From positions 1-42,361 of the forward strand of contig CACYXC010000036.1 in assembly GCA_902778285.1 (NCBI GenBank): DNA of 42,361 nt. The letters run 5' to 3'. Both the position numbers and the translations under genes were made by a program. The notes beneath the pieces were generated by a model that was not told the DNA's origin, ran no database searches, and was given only the letters and a program-made list of their open reading frames with translations. The DNA is from Oscillospiraceae bacterium. GTDB taxonomy: Bacteria; Bacillota; Clostridia; Oscillospirales; Oscillospiraceae. How positions within the stretch are numbered: the first letter of the stretch is position 1; each line of letters starts with the position of its first letter. Below are positions 30,957-39,751 of the stretch, piece by piece.

Positions 30957-32300
30957 TCAGATTTCAACGAGGTCCTTTCCGGCGCGGAAATCCTCCATGA
31001 AGCGGCAGATCGCCGCGGAGGTGGCCGCGTCGATGGCAAAGCTCTGCTTTCCGGTCTCCACCGCCTTGGCAAAGGCCACCAGCTCATACCGGATGCCCTC
31101 GCCGTCGAGCTGATAGAAATAGCGCTTGTTGTCGTTGGGATCCTCATAGCGGATCTCAAAGTAATCGGTCTTCCACCAGGGTGCGGGGACGTAGACATAG
31201 CCCTTCGTGCCGGAGATCACCAGCTCGCCCTCGGATTTAACGCCGGTGCCGGCCTTGACGGAGGCCACGGCCTTGGGATAGACGAAGTCCGCCTTGACGA
31301 AGCTGTCGTGCTCTTTCCCTTCATCGAACCAGCGCACGGCGCAGCTTTTGCTGCAATAGTCGCCGCCCAGCAGCTGCAGCACCGGCAGCAGCGCCGTGGT
31401 GCCCCATTCGTAGACGTTGTCCCAGTGGCGGCCCGCCTCGGCGGGGTCCTGCCCGGCCGGATCGCGCAGGCTGGTGCAGACAGCGTCCACCGAGACGATC
31501 TTCCCGATCCTGCCGCCCTTGAGCAGCAGCAGCATCCGGGCGTAGGCGGTGGCGTAGGCGGTCTTGATCGCGTCCATCAGGACGAGCTTGTTTTCCGCCG
31601 CGAGCTCCTGCAGCTCGACGCACTGCGCCTGCGACAGCGCCATCGGCGCCTCGCAGAGGACATGCCTGCCGCGCTCGAGCGCAAGCTTCACCTGCGCGTA
31701 GTGCTCCTCCGGCTGGGAGCGGATATAGACCGCGTCCACCCGCTCGAGCAGCTCTTCATAGTCTTCGGTCGCAAAGCCCAGCTCCCGGATCGCGTCGGAC
31801 AGGCGGTCAAGGCTGCGGGTGCAGATGCCGGTCACGCGGATGCCGTTGACGAAGCGGCTCTCCTTCTCGATCTTGTTGAGAAAGTCCGCGTCGCCCACGA
31901 GGCCGAGGGAGACCGCCCGCCTGCTCTGGCGGAGCTCCGTGCTGGAGACGCCCTCGGTCCGGGGCAGATAGATGACCTGGCAGTACTCGTTGAGATAGTC
32001 GAACTTGCCGACCCAGTCGGAGCCGACGGTGAAGATATCCACGCCGTAGCGGCGGATGTCGTCGATCTTCTGGCCCTCGTACTCCTCGATGATGACCTCA
32101 TCGGCGATGCCGGTGGCCTTGACGGCCTCCACACGCTCCATCAGGGACTGCTGGACGTTGATTTTGCCGCGGGTCTTGTCGAAATCGTCGGCCGTGACGC
32201 CGACGATCAGATAGTCCCCCAGCGCCTTGGCCCGCTCCAGCAGGCGGATATGCCCGTAGTGCAGCAGATCGTAGGTGCCGTAGGTGATGACCTTGACCAT
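30957..32300 (-). CDS. TagD-like cytidylyltransferase fused to a Gfo/Idh/MocA oxidoreductase
   Basis: A 447-residue two-domain enzyme. Residues 1-125 match glycerol-3-phosphate cytidylyltransferase: YGTYDLLHYGHIRLLERAK with His14/His17 (HxGH) and LPRTEGVSST at 112-121. These normally make CDP-glycerol from CTP. Residues about 130-447 look like a Gfo/Idh/MocA dehydrogenase with Rossmann start LGLVGDADF. The usual EKP motif reads CEAPMAL (216-222), so the expected Lys is Ala. Fusing nucleotide activation to a redox step recalls the CDP-ribitol enzymes of TarI-TarJ type, but from different families. It probably makes a CDP-activated polyol or related donor for the LicD/Stealth enzymes. Confidence 0.87.
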   Translation of the reverse strand: MVKVITYGTYDLLHYGHIRLLERAKALGDYLIVGVTADDFDKTRGKINVQQSLMERVEAVKATGIADEVIIEEYEGQKIDDIRRYGVDIFTVGSDWVGKFDYLNEYCQVIYLPRTEGVSSTELRQSRRAVSLGLVGDADFLNKIEKESRFVNGIRVTGICTRSLDRLSDAIRELGFATEDYEELLERVDAVYIRSQPEEHYAQVKLALERGRHVLCEAPMALSQAQCVELQELAAENKLVLMDAIKTAYATAYARMLLLLKGGRIGKIVSVDAVCTSLRDPAGQDPAEAGRHWDNVYEWGTTALLPVLQLLGGDYCSKSCAVRWFDEGKEHDSFVKADFVYPKAVASVKAGTGVKSEGELVISGTKGYVYVPAPWWKTDYFEIRYEDPNDNKRYFYQLDGEGIRYELVAFAKAVETGKQSFAIDAATSAAICRFMEDFRAGKDLVEI

Positions 32301-32337
32301 GTCTTACTCCTCTCTCCGCAGCGCGGATGGGGGGTTC

Positions 32338-33411
32338 TTATAGAATGCCGCGCCTCTGCAGGTCGCGGAAGGCCGCGATCAGCGTGTCGTAGTCCTCGTT
32401 GTGCAGGTCGCCGATATGGCCGACGCGGAAGATGGTATCCTTCATGTCGCCGCCGTTGGGGCAGACCCAGATACCGTACTCGTCCTTGAGGATCGTGAAG
32501 ATTTCGTAGGCGTTGGCCGTGGTGGGGTGCAGCGGCGTCACCGCGTTCGTCGGGGACTCGGACACCAGCTCGAAGGGCAGGTCCGCGATCTGCGCGCGGA
32601 AATAGGCCGCGAGTGCGCCGATGCGGGCGATCTCGGCGTCCACGCCGCCGTTGCGGTCGATCTGCCGCAGGCGTGCGTTGATCTGCCGCAGCGTGCCCAC
32701 CGCGGGGGTAAAGGGCGTCTGCCCGCGCTCGCCGTTTTTCAGCGCGTCCTTCAGGTCCAGATACATGCTCTTGGTCTTTCCGGCTGCCACGCGCTCCAGC
32801 GCGCGGGGCGCCAGCACGATCAGGGACACGCCCGGCGGGCAGGCCAGCGCCTTCTGGGAGCCGGTGATCATCAGGTCGATGCCCTTCGCCGTCATGTCCA
32901 GCGGGTCGGTGAAGAAGGCGCTGATCGCGTCCACGATCAGGAAGATATCGTTGCGGCGGCAGAAGTCGCCGATCAGGTCGATGTCATACAGCACACCCGT
33001 GGAGGTCTCGTCGATGTTCACGAGGAAGGCGGTGTAGCCCTGGCCCTCATAGGGGGCGAGCATCTCGGCCTTCAGGGCGCTGCCCTTGCGCATCCTGATC
33101 TCGGTGTGCGGGATCTCATGCAGCTCCAGCAGCTGCACGAAGCGCTGGCCGAAGCTGCCGCCGTTGATGACGAGCGCCTTGTCGGCGGGCGTGAGGGTGT
33201 GCATGACGGAGGCCTCCATGGAGGCGGTGCCCGAGCCGGTCAGGAACACGACGCGGGAGCCCTCGGGCGCCTTGGCGAATTTCAGCACCAGCTTCTCGTT
33301 TTCCAGCATAACGGCGGAGAACTCCGGCGTGCGGAAATAGGGCACCTGCTCGGCGCCGATGGCGCGCACCTCTTCCGAGCTCATAACGGGGCCGACGGTA
33401 AAGTTCAGCAT
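32338..33411 (-). CDS. Class V PLP aminotransferase
   Basis: A 357-residue aminotransferase of the alanine-glyoxylate / 2-aminoethylphosphonate type. The PLP-binding lysine is Lys187 in [12 protein letters not shown], the cofactor Asp is Asp161 in [13 protein letters not shown], and the phosphate-binding GSGTASMEA is near residue 59. The start at 33411 has GAGAGG seven bases before; the ATG five codons earlier has none. Placed between the cytidylyltransferase fusion and Stealth, it may make an amino-alcohol phosphate or amino sugar for the polymer; this is inference, and no PEP mutase is present to suggest phosphonates. Confidence 0.85.
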   Translation of the reverse strand: MLNFTVGPVMSSEEVRAIGAEQVPYFRTPEFSAVMLENEKLVLKFAKAPEGSRVVFLTGSGTASMEASVMHTLTPADKALVINGGSFGQRFVQLLELHEIPHTEIRMRKGSALKAEMLAPYEGQGYTAFLVNIDETSTGVLYDIDLIGDFCRRNDIFLIVDAISAFFTDPLDMTAKGIDLMITGSQKALACPPGVSLIVLAPRALERVAAGKTKSMYLDLKDALKNGERGQTPFTPAVGTLRQINARLRQIDRNGGVDAEIARIGALAAYFRAQIADLPFELVSESPTNAVTPLHPTTANAYEIFTILKDEYGIWVCPNGGDMKDTIFRVGHIGDLHNEDYDTLIAAFRDLQRRGIL

Positions 33412-33422
33412 AGTCTTACCTC

Positions 33423-34421
33423 TCATTTCTCAAATTGGGACTTGCGGGGGAAGCGGGCCTCCATGACCCGGTGCAGCGCCCGCTGCTCCTCCTCGAAGTC
33501 AAAGCCCATGGGGTCGTCGTTGAGACAGACGACCTTGTATTTTTTATTGTTCAGCAGCGCCTCCGCCTCGGCGGCGCTGTTCTGTTTGATGGTCAGATAC
33601 GCGCTCTCCGGCCTGTGGGGGACGAATTTCCCCTCGCACAGCTGCCAGTAGCGCATCAGGTACTGGTTCACGTCCTCCCGCCCGCGGAATTTGTGCGAGC
33701 AGGTGCGGTCCAGCAGCTCCCCCTCCTCGCGCCACACGGTCTCGAAGGTCTCCTTCAGAAAGGGCACCGCGCCGTGGTAATTGCGAAAGCCCGTGTGCGT
33801 GCCCCAGGGCAGCAGATAGAGGTTATTCAGCACGCCCCTGCCGTTTCTCGGGCTGAGCCACTTGGCGAAATCCTTTTTCAGCACTGCGCGCTTGGGAAAG
33901 TGCATGTTGATGACCGCCGTCATATTGAGCATGATGTAGGGCATGAAGTTGGAGACGTCGTCGTTCTTGATGACGCCCCAGACTGCGGTGTCCGCCGGCA
34001 GGCCGTTTCGGAAGAAATCCTCCTTCTCCGTCGGGCGGCTGAGGTACACATCGTCATTAAAATACACGAACCGGTCCGCAAGGCCCGGCACGCGGTGCAT
34101 ATTCAGCTCGATGGTGTGGGAACTGAAGGTGGGCAGATACTTCTCCGGGATGAAATCCTCATGCCGCACGACATGCAGCTTCGGATGCGACCTGTTGAGC
34201 CAGGGCGGCAGATGCCCCCAGGTCAGCAGGTGCACCCGGTTGACCCATGCGGCGTTCTCCTCGACGCTGCGGAACCAGAAGCGGAACAGGTCCCACTCCC
34301 GGTAGCGGGCGCTGCTGTTGTCCTGGAGGGAATTGGCGGTGTATCGGTCATGCTCCCGGATCCACGCGGGATCCGAGCCGTCCACCCAGGGGATCACGAT
34401 ATCCACGGGATAGTCAGTCAT
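33423..34421 (-). CDS. Stealth-family sugar-phosphate transferase
   Basis: A 332-residue protein with the four conserved Stealth regions in order: CR1 [13 protein letters not shown] (about 8-20), CR2 [20 protein letters not shown] through [12 protein letters not shown]3 around [17 protein letters not shown], and CR4 near VVCLNDD. Stealth enzymes join sugars through phosphodiester bonds (hexose-1-phosphate transfer), as in many bacterial capsules. It overlaps the upstream licD by eight bases and the aminotransferase follows 11 bases later. Confidence 0.92.
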   Translation of the reverse strand: MTDYPVDIVIPWVDGSDPAWIREHDRYTANSLQDNSSARYREWDLFRFWFRSVEENAAWVNRVHLLTWGHLPPWLNRSHPKLHVVRHEDFIPEKYLPTFSSHTIELNMHRVPGLADRFVYFNDDVYLSRPTEKEDFFRNGLPADTAVWGVIKNDDVSNFMPYIMLNMTAVINMHFPKRAVLKKDFAKWLSPRNGRGVLNNLYLLPWGTHTGFRNYHGAVPFLKETFETVWREEGELLDRTCSHKFRGREDVNQYLMRYWQLCEGKFVPHRPESAYLTIKQNSAAEAEALLNNKKYKVVCLNDDPMGFDFEEEQRALHRVMEARFPRKSQFEK

Positions 34422-35355
34422 GGCTCTTCTCCTGTGCGCCGGTATCCAGACAGAAGCCGATGGACCAGTGCTTCTCGCGCTGAGCCTCCGGTGGGATGGT
34501 CATGTAGTCGCCGTACTGGTTCTCCAGATAAGCGTCGGGATCATGGGGAAGGTTGATCTCAAAATCCACGAAGGGCCCCTTGATGGGGGGATAATACACG
34601 TCCTTCGGCATGATGTGGCCGAAATAGTGCTTGATGTCCGTGGGGACGGCCCAGAGCCCGGTGTCCCTCCGGCAGCTCACGGCCCGGTCGAAGGCCTTCG
34701 CCCAGGTCTCCGGCGGCAGAAAGGAGAAGAGCGTCCCGACGGTCATGCGCAGCGCGTAGTTGACGCGCCCGGCCGTCGTCTGGCGGAAAAACTCTTTCTT
34801 CTTCTCGTTGGTCAGCTTCCGAAACAGCGTCGAGACCGCGATGTACTGCGCGCCCATGGCCAGCGTCCCCTTGACGCGGCGGGCGACGGCGTTTGTCGGC
34901 ACGGATTCGATGCTGAAAATGTCGATATGCACGCCCTGCGGCAGGTCGGTGTCCATGGTCTGGAGGCTGGCCTTGACGGTGTTCTTTTTGTACACCGCCG
35001 TGATCATGCTCTCCAGCGGGTACTTGGACGCGGGCGAGGTGATCTCGTATTTGTCGCCGAGGCAGCGGTCAAAGATCTCAAGAAAGCGCTTGAGATCGGG
35101 CCGCGGCATCAGCAGATCCACGTCGTCGTCCCAGGGGATGAAGCCCTGATGGCGCACGGAGCCCAGCGCGGTGCCGCCGGCGGCCATGTAGCAGATGCCG
35201 TTTTCCCGGCAGACCCGGTCGATGTCCTTGATGATCTCCAGAAAGCAGGCCTGCAGCTGCCGCAGCTCCTCGTCGGAGATATAGTGGATCTCCTTCATCG
35301 GCGGCAGCTCCTGCATGGCGCGGCGGGTGGAGAGTGCGTTTTTCAAAAAGCCCAT
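34414..35355 (-). CDS. LicD-family phosphotransferase (second copy)
   Basis: A 313-residue LicD protein. An N-terminal arm of about 40 residues precedes the signature AAGGTALGSVRHQGFIPWDDDVDLLMPR (about 57-84). VHIDIFSIESVP and ENQYGDYMTIPPEAQREKHW are also typical. It shares the overall order with the other two LicD proteins here but is clearly diverged from them, so it likely has a different acceptor or donor. It overlaps the Stealth gene. Confidence 0.9.
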   Translation of the reverse strand: MGFLKNALSTRRAMQELPPMKEIHYISDEELRQLQACFLEIIKDIDRVCRENGICYMAAGGTALGSVRHQGFIPWDDDVDLLMPRPDLKRFLEIFDRCLGDKYEITSPASKYPLESMITAVYKKNTVKASLQTMDTDLPQGVHIDIFSIESVPTNAVARRVKGTLAMGAQYIAVSTLFRKLTNEKKKEFFRQTTAGRVNYALRMTVGTLFSFLPPETWAKAFDRAVSCRRDTGLWAVPTDIKHYFGHIMPKDVYYPPIKGPFVDFEINLPHDPDAYLENQYGDYMTIPPEAQREKHWSIGFCLDTGAQEKSHD

Positions 35356-35366
35356 TGCAAGCTCCG

Positions 35367-36230
35367 TTATTTCTGTACAAAGTATTTGACGCCGCGGTAT
35401 TGCCTGTACCCGTGCTCGAGGTCCATGAACACGGTGTCGTGCCGCGGGACCCGATCCTCCTCAGGCGGCAGCTGCATGTAGTCGCCGTAGGAGATGCGCA
35501 GGTACTGATCCACGTCTGCCGGGACCGGCATCTCGTGGCCCTCGAACAGCGCGGTGCCGGGATGCAGGAACCACTCCTTCGGAAAACGCTGCCGCATGAT
35601 GCTCAGCCCCTCCCCGAAGGAGGCGACAAGGGGGTGCTCCGAGACGGCATAGCGGGTGTGCATCTTCTCCTCGTGCTTCCAGATGCGGTAGCGGGCCTTC
35701 GGCGAGCGCACGAGGCCGAGCGCCGTTTTGGTCAGATAATAAAAAAGCCGGCCCTTGTGTTCGGGAAGCCGCTGGAAATTGAAGCAGCAGTACATCATCC
35801 CGTGCGCCATCTGCAGGAGCCTTGCGGGGCCGCCGTCCGCCACCGCGTCCAGCGGGATCACGTCGATCATCAATCCCTGGTGGATGTCCAGGTCGACGCT
35901 GTGCCGGTTGATGAAGGTGGTGCTGCTGTCCTTGATCTCGGTGGCGGTGTGGTGGATATTGTACTGCTCGTTCGAGCGGACACAGGCGAAACGCTCGGTG
36001 TCCGCAAAGCGCTCCCACAGGGGGCCGAGGCGCTCATAGTCCTCGCGCAGCATGAACACGTCCACATCGTCGTCCCAGGGGATGAAGCCCCGGTGCCGCA
36101 CGGCGCCGAGGCAGGTGCCGCCCGCGAGCGTGAACTGCAGGTCGTGTTCTTCGCAGAACTGCCGGAAATACAGCAGGATCTCCAGCAGCTTCTCCTGGAT
36201 CTTTCTGGTTTCGGCCAGTTGTTCGTTCAT
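35367..36230 (-). CDS. LicD-family phosphotransferase (first copy)
   Basis: A 287-residue LicD protein with the signature LAGGTCLGAVRHRGFIPWDDDVDVFMLRED (about 36-65), LDIHQGLMIDVIPLDAV and RISYGDYMQLPPEEDRVPRH. It lies nine bases after the epimerase gene and 11 before the next licD. The metal-binding DDDVD is intact, so activity is expected. Confidence 0.9.
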   Translation of the reverse strand: MNEQLAETRKIQEKLLEILLYFRQFCEEHDLQFTLAGGTCLGAVRHRGFIPWDDDVDVFMLREDYERLGPLWERFADTERFACVRSNEQYNIHHTATEIKDSSTTFINRHSVDLDIHQGLMIDVIPLDAVADGGPARLLQMAHGMMYCCFNFQRLPEHKGRLFYYLTKTALGLVRSPKARYRIWKHEEKMHTRYAVSEHPLVASFGEGLSIMRQRFPKEWFLHPGTALFEGHEMPVPADVDQYLRISYGDYMQLPPEEDRVPRHDTVFMDLEHGYRQYRGVKYFVQK

Positions 36231-36239
36231 AGGGTCCCG

Positions 36240-37091
36240 TTATCTCCTCTTGTCCACCGAACGCAGCACGCTCTCGCGGCTGTCTTCGATACAGTAGCAG
36301 TAATCCAGGGTCTCCGTCCCCTCATAGCTGAGGGAGCAGAAGGCCTTTCGCGCGGTTTTGGAGCGGAGCATCAGCCCCTTCGTAAGCAGACCGGCCGCTC
36401 TGCTGATCATAATTTTTTTGCCCATGCCCTCCGCAATCCAGCGGGCCAGGTCGGTCGTGGAGACGCGCTCGCGGTTCTGCGGGAAATAGAGGCCGGATAA
36501 GCCCTTATCTACGGCGAGGGTCAGGAATGCGCAGAGGTTTCCGATGCTCAGCACGCTCCGCCTGTTGTCGATTCCGGGAAAGACGGGCGTCTTCCCGATA
36601 AGCGTGACCAGCGAGGCATAATTGCCCTTGCAGCCCTTGCCGTAGACCATGGGCGGGCGCAGGATGCAGACCCTGAAGCTCTCATCCTCGAGCTTTTTCA
36701 GGCCGGTCTCCGCGTCGAGCTTGGAGCGGCCGTAATGCGTGTTCGGATCGGGCTCGGTCCGGGGCGTGATCACGCCCTCGTCCATGCCGTAGACGCTCAT
36801 CGAGCTCATGTAGATAAACTGCCTGACGCCCTCTTCCTTTGCCTTGCGGGCAACTGCGAGCGTGAGGTCGCGGTTGATCTCATAATACTCGGACGCGTTG
36901 CGCGGCGTCTCCTTCACATGGGTCAGCCCCACCGCGTGAAAGACCGTGTCGTACGGCGCGAAGGAGAGCTCCTCCCAGGCGTGGCCGCGCAGAGAGATCC
37001 CCTCCGCCGTATGCGCGGTATTGTCGCGCAGATACGCCGCAAAGGATTTCCCGATATAAGAGCTGTTGCCGGTAATGAGAATATGGCTCAT
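36240..37091 (-). CDS. NAD-dependent epimerase/dehydratase (extended SDR)
   Basis: A 283-residue sugar-nucleotide-type SDR. The nucleotide loop reads ITGNSSYIGKSF, with Ser/Tyr in place of the middle Gly of GxxGxxG. The catalytic YxxxK is YGRSK, after YMSSMSVYG. The usual C-terminal substrate part is present. Such enzymes alter hexose configuration on a nucleotide sugar. It is the first gene of the polymer operon, about 60 bp behind the promoter at 37149-37177. Confidence 0.87.
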   Translation of the reverse strand: MSHILITGNSSYIGKSFAAYLRDNTAHTAEGISLRGHAWEELSFAPYDTVFHAVGLTHVKETPRNASEYYEINRDLTLAVARKAKEEGVRQFIYMSSMSVYGMDEGVITPRTEPDPNTHYGRSKLDAETGLKKLEDESFRVCILRPPMVYGKGCKGNYASLVTLIGKTPVFPGIDNRRSVLSIGNLCAFLTLAVDKGLSGLYFPQNRERVSTTDLARWIAEGMGKKIMISRAAGLLTKGLMLRSKTARKAFCSLSYEGTETLDYCYCIEDSRESVLRSVDKRR

Positions 37092-37148
37092 GGTTGTCGT
37101 TCTCCAGCGCTTGGTTCCTTTCGGGACATAATGCCCCTATTTTTGGTT

Positions 37149-37177
37149 ATTTTAGCACAAACGCCATAAAGAATCAA
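37149..37177 (-). promoter_or_regulatory. Promoter of the surface phosphopolymer operon
   Basis: TTGATT (37172-37177), 17-bp spacer, TAAAAT (37149-37154) on the minus strand. No other promoter of this quality is seen within 27.6-37.1 kb, and all genes there are tightly spaced or overlapping. Confidence 0.78.
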
Positions 37178-37180
37178 TAC

Positions 37181-37227
37181 GCAGAAACGGCAGTTTCATC
37201 TTTCGATGCGGACGGCCGTTTCTGCGT
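37181..37227 (-). terminator. Hairpin after the alpha/beta hydrolase gene
   Basis: CGCAGAAACGGC on the left pairs with GCCGTTTCTGCG on the right (12 bp, long loop). It lies between the hydrolase stop and the polymer promoter, so it may end the hydrolase transcript. Confidence 0.5.
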
Positions 37228-37245
37228 GCGGTCTGTGCTTGCGTT

Positions 37246-37911
37246 TCAGGCGCCCCCAGCCGATACGAAGTCCCGGATCAGCTCCGCGATCTTTGTGCTG
37301 TGGACGATGTAGGAGCCGTGGTCCTCTCCCTCGAGAATCCGCAGCTGCGCGCCGGGGATCGCGGCGGCGATATGCCTCGTCTCCTCCGGCAGGATCAGGT
37401 CGCCGCTGCCGGCCAGCACCAGCGTCCGCGCCCGGATCGCGCGCAGCGTTTCGTCGGAGATGCTCGGCTCGCGCAGCATGAGGGCCAGCTTGTCGTCCGG
37501 CCTGAGCCAGTTCATGACCCGGAGCATCAGCCGCAGCTTCAGGCTCACGCCCTTCGGGCTCAGGTTCGCGCCGCAGGTGATCAGGGTCGTGATGCGCTCG
37601 CAGCGCGACGCGGCGAGCAGGCCCACGATGCCGCCGTCGCTGAAGCCGTAGAAGACTACATCCCGCAGATCAAGCGCCTCGATCAGCGCGATCATGTCCG
37701 AGGCCATGTCCTCATAGTGGAGCGTGCGCACGCGCCTGCTGCGCCCATGCCCGCGGGAGTCCACCGTGTAGCAGCAGAAGTCCTTTCGGAGTACAGCCAC
37801 GGCCTCGTTGAAGATGCTGTGATCCTCCCCGTTGCCGTGCACCATCAGCAGGGGCCTGCCCCGCCCGGTTTTTTCGTAATACAGCTCCACGCCGTTGACC
37901 CTTGCGATCAT
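37246..37911 (-). CDS. Alpha/beta hydrolase
   Basis: A 221-residue cytoplasmic alpha/beta-hydrolase-fold enzyme. The oxyanion strand is MVHGNGEDHSIF. The nucleophile is Ser91 in GFSDGG, the acid is Asp170 in GSGDLILPE, and the base is His197 in GEDHGSY, so the triad is intact. The lid is short. GGGAGGA lies eight bases before the ATG. The substrate is unknown; small esters, lactones or acyl groups are possible. It is monocistronic. Confidence 0.85.
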   Translation of the reverse strand: MIARVNGVELYYEKTGRGRPLLMVHGNGEDHSIFNEAVAVLRKDFCCYTVDSRGHGRSRRVRTLHYEDMASDMIALIEALDLRDVVFYGFSDGGIVGLLAASRCERITTLITCGANLSPKGVSLKLRLMLRVMNWLRPDDKLALMLREPSISDETLRAIRARTLVLAGSGDLILPEETRHIAAAIPGAQLRILEGEDHGSYIVHSTKIAELIRDFVSAGGA

Positions 37912-37941
37912 TGCTCAGTCCTCCCGAAAGATTCTGGCCGT

Positions 37942-37970
37942 ATCGTACCACAGCCGCGCCCCGGCCGCAA
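37942..37970 (-). promoter_or_regulatory. Possible promoter of the hydrolase gene
   Basis: TTGCGG (37965-37970), 17-bp spacer, TACGAT (37942-37947) on the minus strand. This is a weak match, offered because spacing and distance are right. Confidence 0.35.
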
Positions 37971-37980
37971 GATGGGAAAA

Positions 37981-38008
37981 ACCGGCTGCGGATCGCTCCG
38001 CAGCCGGT
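37981..38008 (-). terminator. Terminator of the symporter gene
   Basis: A perfect 12-bp stem ACCGGCTGCGGA (37981-37992) with TCCGCAGCCGGT (37997-38008), followed on the minus strand by TTTT. Confidence 0.88.
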
Positions 38009-38043
38009 TCTCTTATGATTTGTTCTGCTGAGTAACAGGGGCT

Positions 38044-39576
38044 TTACTCTTTGGCGGGCTTCGCCGCGGCGATGAACCAGAAGACCACCAGCAGGAGGAC
38101 GGCGACGACGTACCAGATGACCTGGCTGCCGCCGAAGAAGTCGATCATCTGACCGGCCAGCACGAAGGCCATGACGATGGGCACGACGAACTTGACGCAG
38201 AAGCGATAGAACTTCTTGAAGCCCTCGGAAGGATCGCCGTGGGCGACTTCGTCGAGAACCAGTTCGGGGCTCTGCTCCCAGCCGATCATCAGGGCCATCA
38301 GCATGGCGCCGAGAGGCATCGCGATACCCTCAGACCAGCAGTCCATGAAGTCGAGGAAGCAATCCAGGAAGGTGGGGACGGTGGTGATGCCGAGCAGGCT
38401 CGCCGGGGAGAAATTGGAGCCCAGACCGTCGGCCGCGACGATGACGGCCTCAATGAGGATGAGCAGAGACACGGTCAGCACGCGCTGCTGACGGGTGTCC
38501 TTCTCGCCCTTGGACAGATCCTTGTCGATCCAGTGGGCCGCGATGGTCTCCATCAGGGAGATGGCGGAGGAAATGGCCGCGATCAGCACCAGCACGTAGA
38601 AGATGACGCCGAAGAGGGGTCCGAGCTTGCCCATGTTGGAGAACACGTCCTGCAGAGTGATGAACAGGAGGCCGGGGCCGCGCAGGGTGATCTCGCCGGG
38701 AGCCATGCCCTGGCCGAGGCCGTAGGAGACAGCGGCGGGGATGACGGCGATACCGGCCATGATGGCGATCAAGGTATCAGCAACGACGATGATGACGGAG
38801 TTCTTGACCAGATTCTCCTCCTTAGACAGATAGGAGCCGTAGGTCAGGATGGCGCCCATGGCCAGGGACAGGGAGAAGAACATCTGGCCGCCGGCGGTGC
38901 CGAGGACCGTCACCAGGTCAGGCGCTTTGTCGATAAAGCCGGCCTTGACGGCGTAGCCGGGGACGAACATGAACTTCAGGCCTTCCACGGCGTTGGGGAG
39001 CGTCAGGGAGCGGACGATGATGACCAGCAGCATCACGAACAGCGCGGGCATGCCGATCTTGTTGAACTTCTCGATACCGCCGGAGACGCCGCCCTGCACG
39101 ATGACCATGCAGATGATGATAAACAGGGCCGTGAACACCACGCAGCCAAGCGGGGTGGTCAGCATGGCGCCGAAGACGTCGCCGCCGCTCATGGCAACGG
39201 CCTCGTTGCCGAAGCTCAGCTTCGTCATGTTCAGCGCGATGTACTGCAGGCAGTAGCCGCCGAGAACGGTGTAGAAGCTCATGATCAGGAAGGGGGCGAT
39301 GGTGGCCAGCCAGCCGATCCAGGCGAACTTCTTTGTCACTTTCTGGTAGGCGTCAATGGGGCTGAGCTTGGTCTTGCGGCCGATGGCCAGCTCGGAGACC
39401 ATGATGATCATGCCGACGAAGACAGCCAGCAGCAGGTAGACGATCAGGAAGGTGAAGCCGCCGGACTTGCCCATCTTGTACGGGAAGCCCCAGATGTTGC
39501 CCAGACCGACAGCCGAACCGATGGCAGCAAGCAGGAAGCCCAAGTTGCTGCCCCAGGAACTGCGATTGTTTTCCAT
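38044..39576 (-). CDS. Sodium-dependent neurotransmitter:sodium symporter family transporter
   Basis: A 510-residue membrane protein of the NSS (SNF) family, 11-12 helices. The TM1 sodium/substrate motif is FLLAAIGSAVGLGNIWGFPYKMGKSGG (residues about 14-40), and the EL2-TM3 region and TM6 FFSLSLAMGAILTYGSYL are typical of the LeuT fold. Bacterial members import amino acids with sodium. GAGGAG precedes the ATG. It diverges from a LysR regulator that probably controls it, and has a leader of about 140 bases. Confidence 0.92.
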   Translation of the reverse strand: MENNRSSWGSNLGFLLAAIGSAVGLGNIWGFPYKMGKSGGFTFLIVYLLLAVFVGMIIMVSELAIGRKTKLSPIDAYQKVTKKFAWIGWLATIAPFLIMSFYTVLGGYCLQYIALNMTKLSFGNEAVAMSGGDVFGAMLTTPLGCVVFTALFIIICMVIVQGGVSGGIEKFNKIGMPALFVMLLVIIVRSLTLPNAVEGLKFMFVPGYAVKAGFIDKAPDLVTVLGTAGGQMFFSLSLAMGAILTYGSYLSKEENLVKNSVIIVVADTLIAIMAGIAVIPAAVSYGLGQGMAPGEITLRGPGLLFITLQDVFSNMGKLGPLFGVIFYVLVLIAAISSAISLMETIAAHWIDKDLSKGEKDTRQQRVLTVSLLILIEAVIVAADGLGSNFSPASLLGITTVPTFLDCFLDFMDCWSEGIAMPLGAMLMALMIGWEQSPELVLDEVAHGDPSEGFKKFYRFCVKFVVPIVMAFVLAGQMIDFFGGSQVIWYVVAVLLLVVFWFIAAAKPAKE

Positions 39577-39722
39577 AAGAACTCTCCTCTCTAAAACTTT
39601 CCTCTTACAAAGCCGAAATAAAAAGAATCTGGCCGATCCAACGAACAGCAGCCGCCGTGACGAATCCGTGCATGCCCTCTGGCCAAAGACCGAACAGACT
39701 TCTCTCTTGCTTTGTTAACAGA
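39577..39722 (-). promoter_or_regulatory. Long 5' leader of the symporter gene
   Basis: About 140 bases lie between the TATAAT box and the ATG. TTTGGCCAGA (minus strand) and TCGGCCAGA recur and GC-rich inverted segments are present, but I could not match a named riboswitch. Confidence 0.35.
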
Positions 39723-39751
39723 ATTATAACATCTCTCTTGCATTTTACCAA
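39723..39751 (-). promoter_or_regulatory. Symporter promoter
   Basis: TTGGTA (39746-39751), 17-bp spacer, TATAAT (39723-39728) on the minus strand. It overlaps the LysR promoter on the other strand. Confidence 0.8.

Noticed and set aside
27634-37091. Phosphonate-decorated polymer
   Set aside because: The aminotransferase could fit 2-aminoethylphosphonate chemistry, but no PEP mutase or phosphonopyruvate decarboxylase is present.
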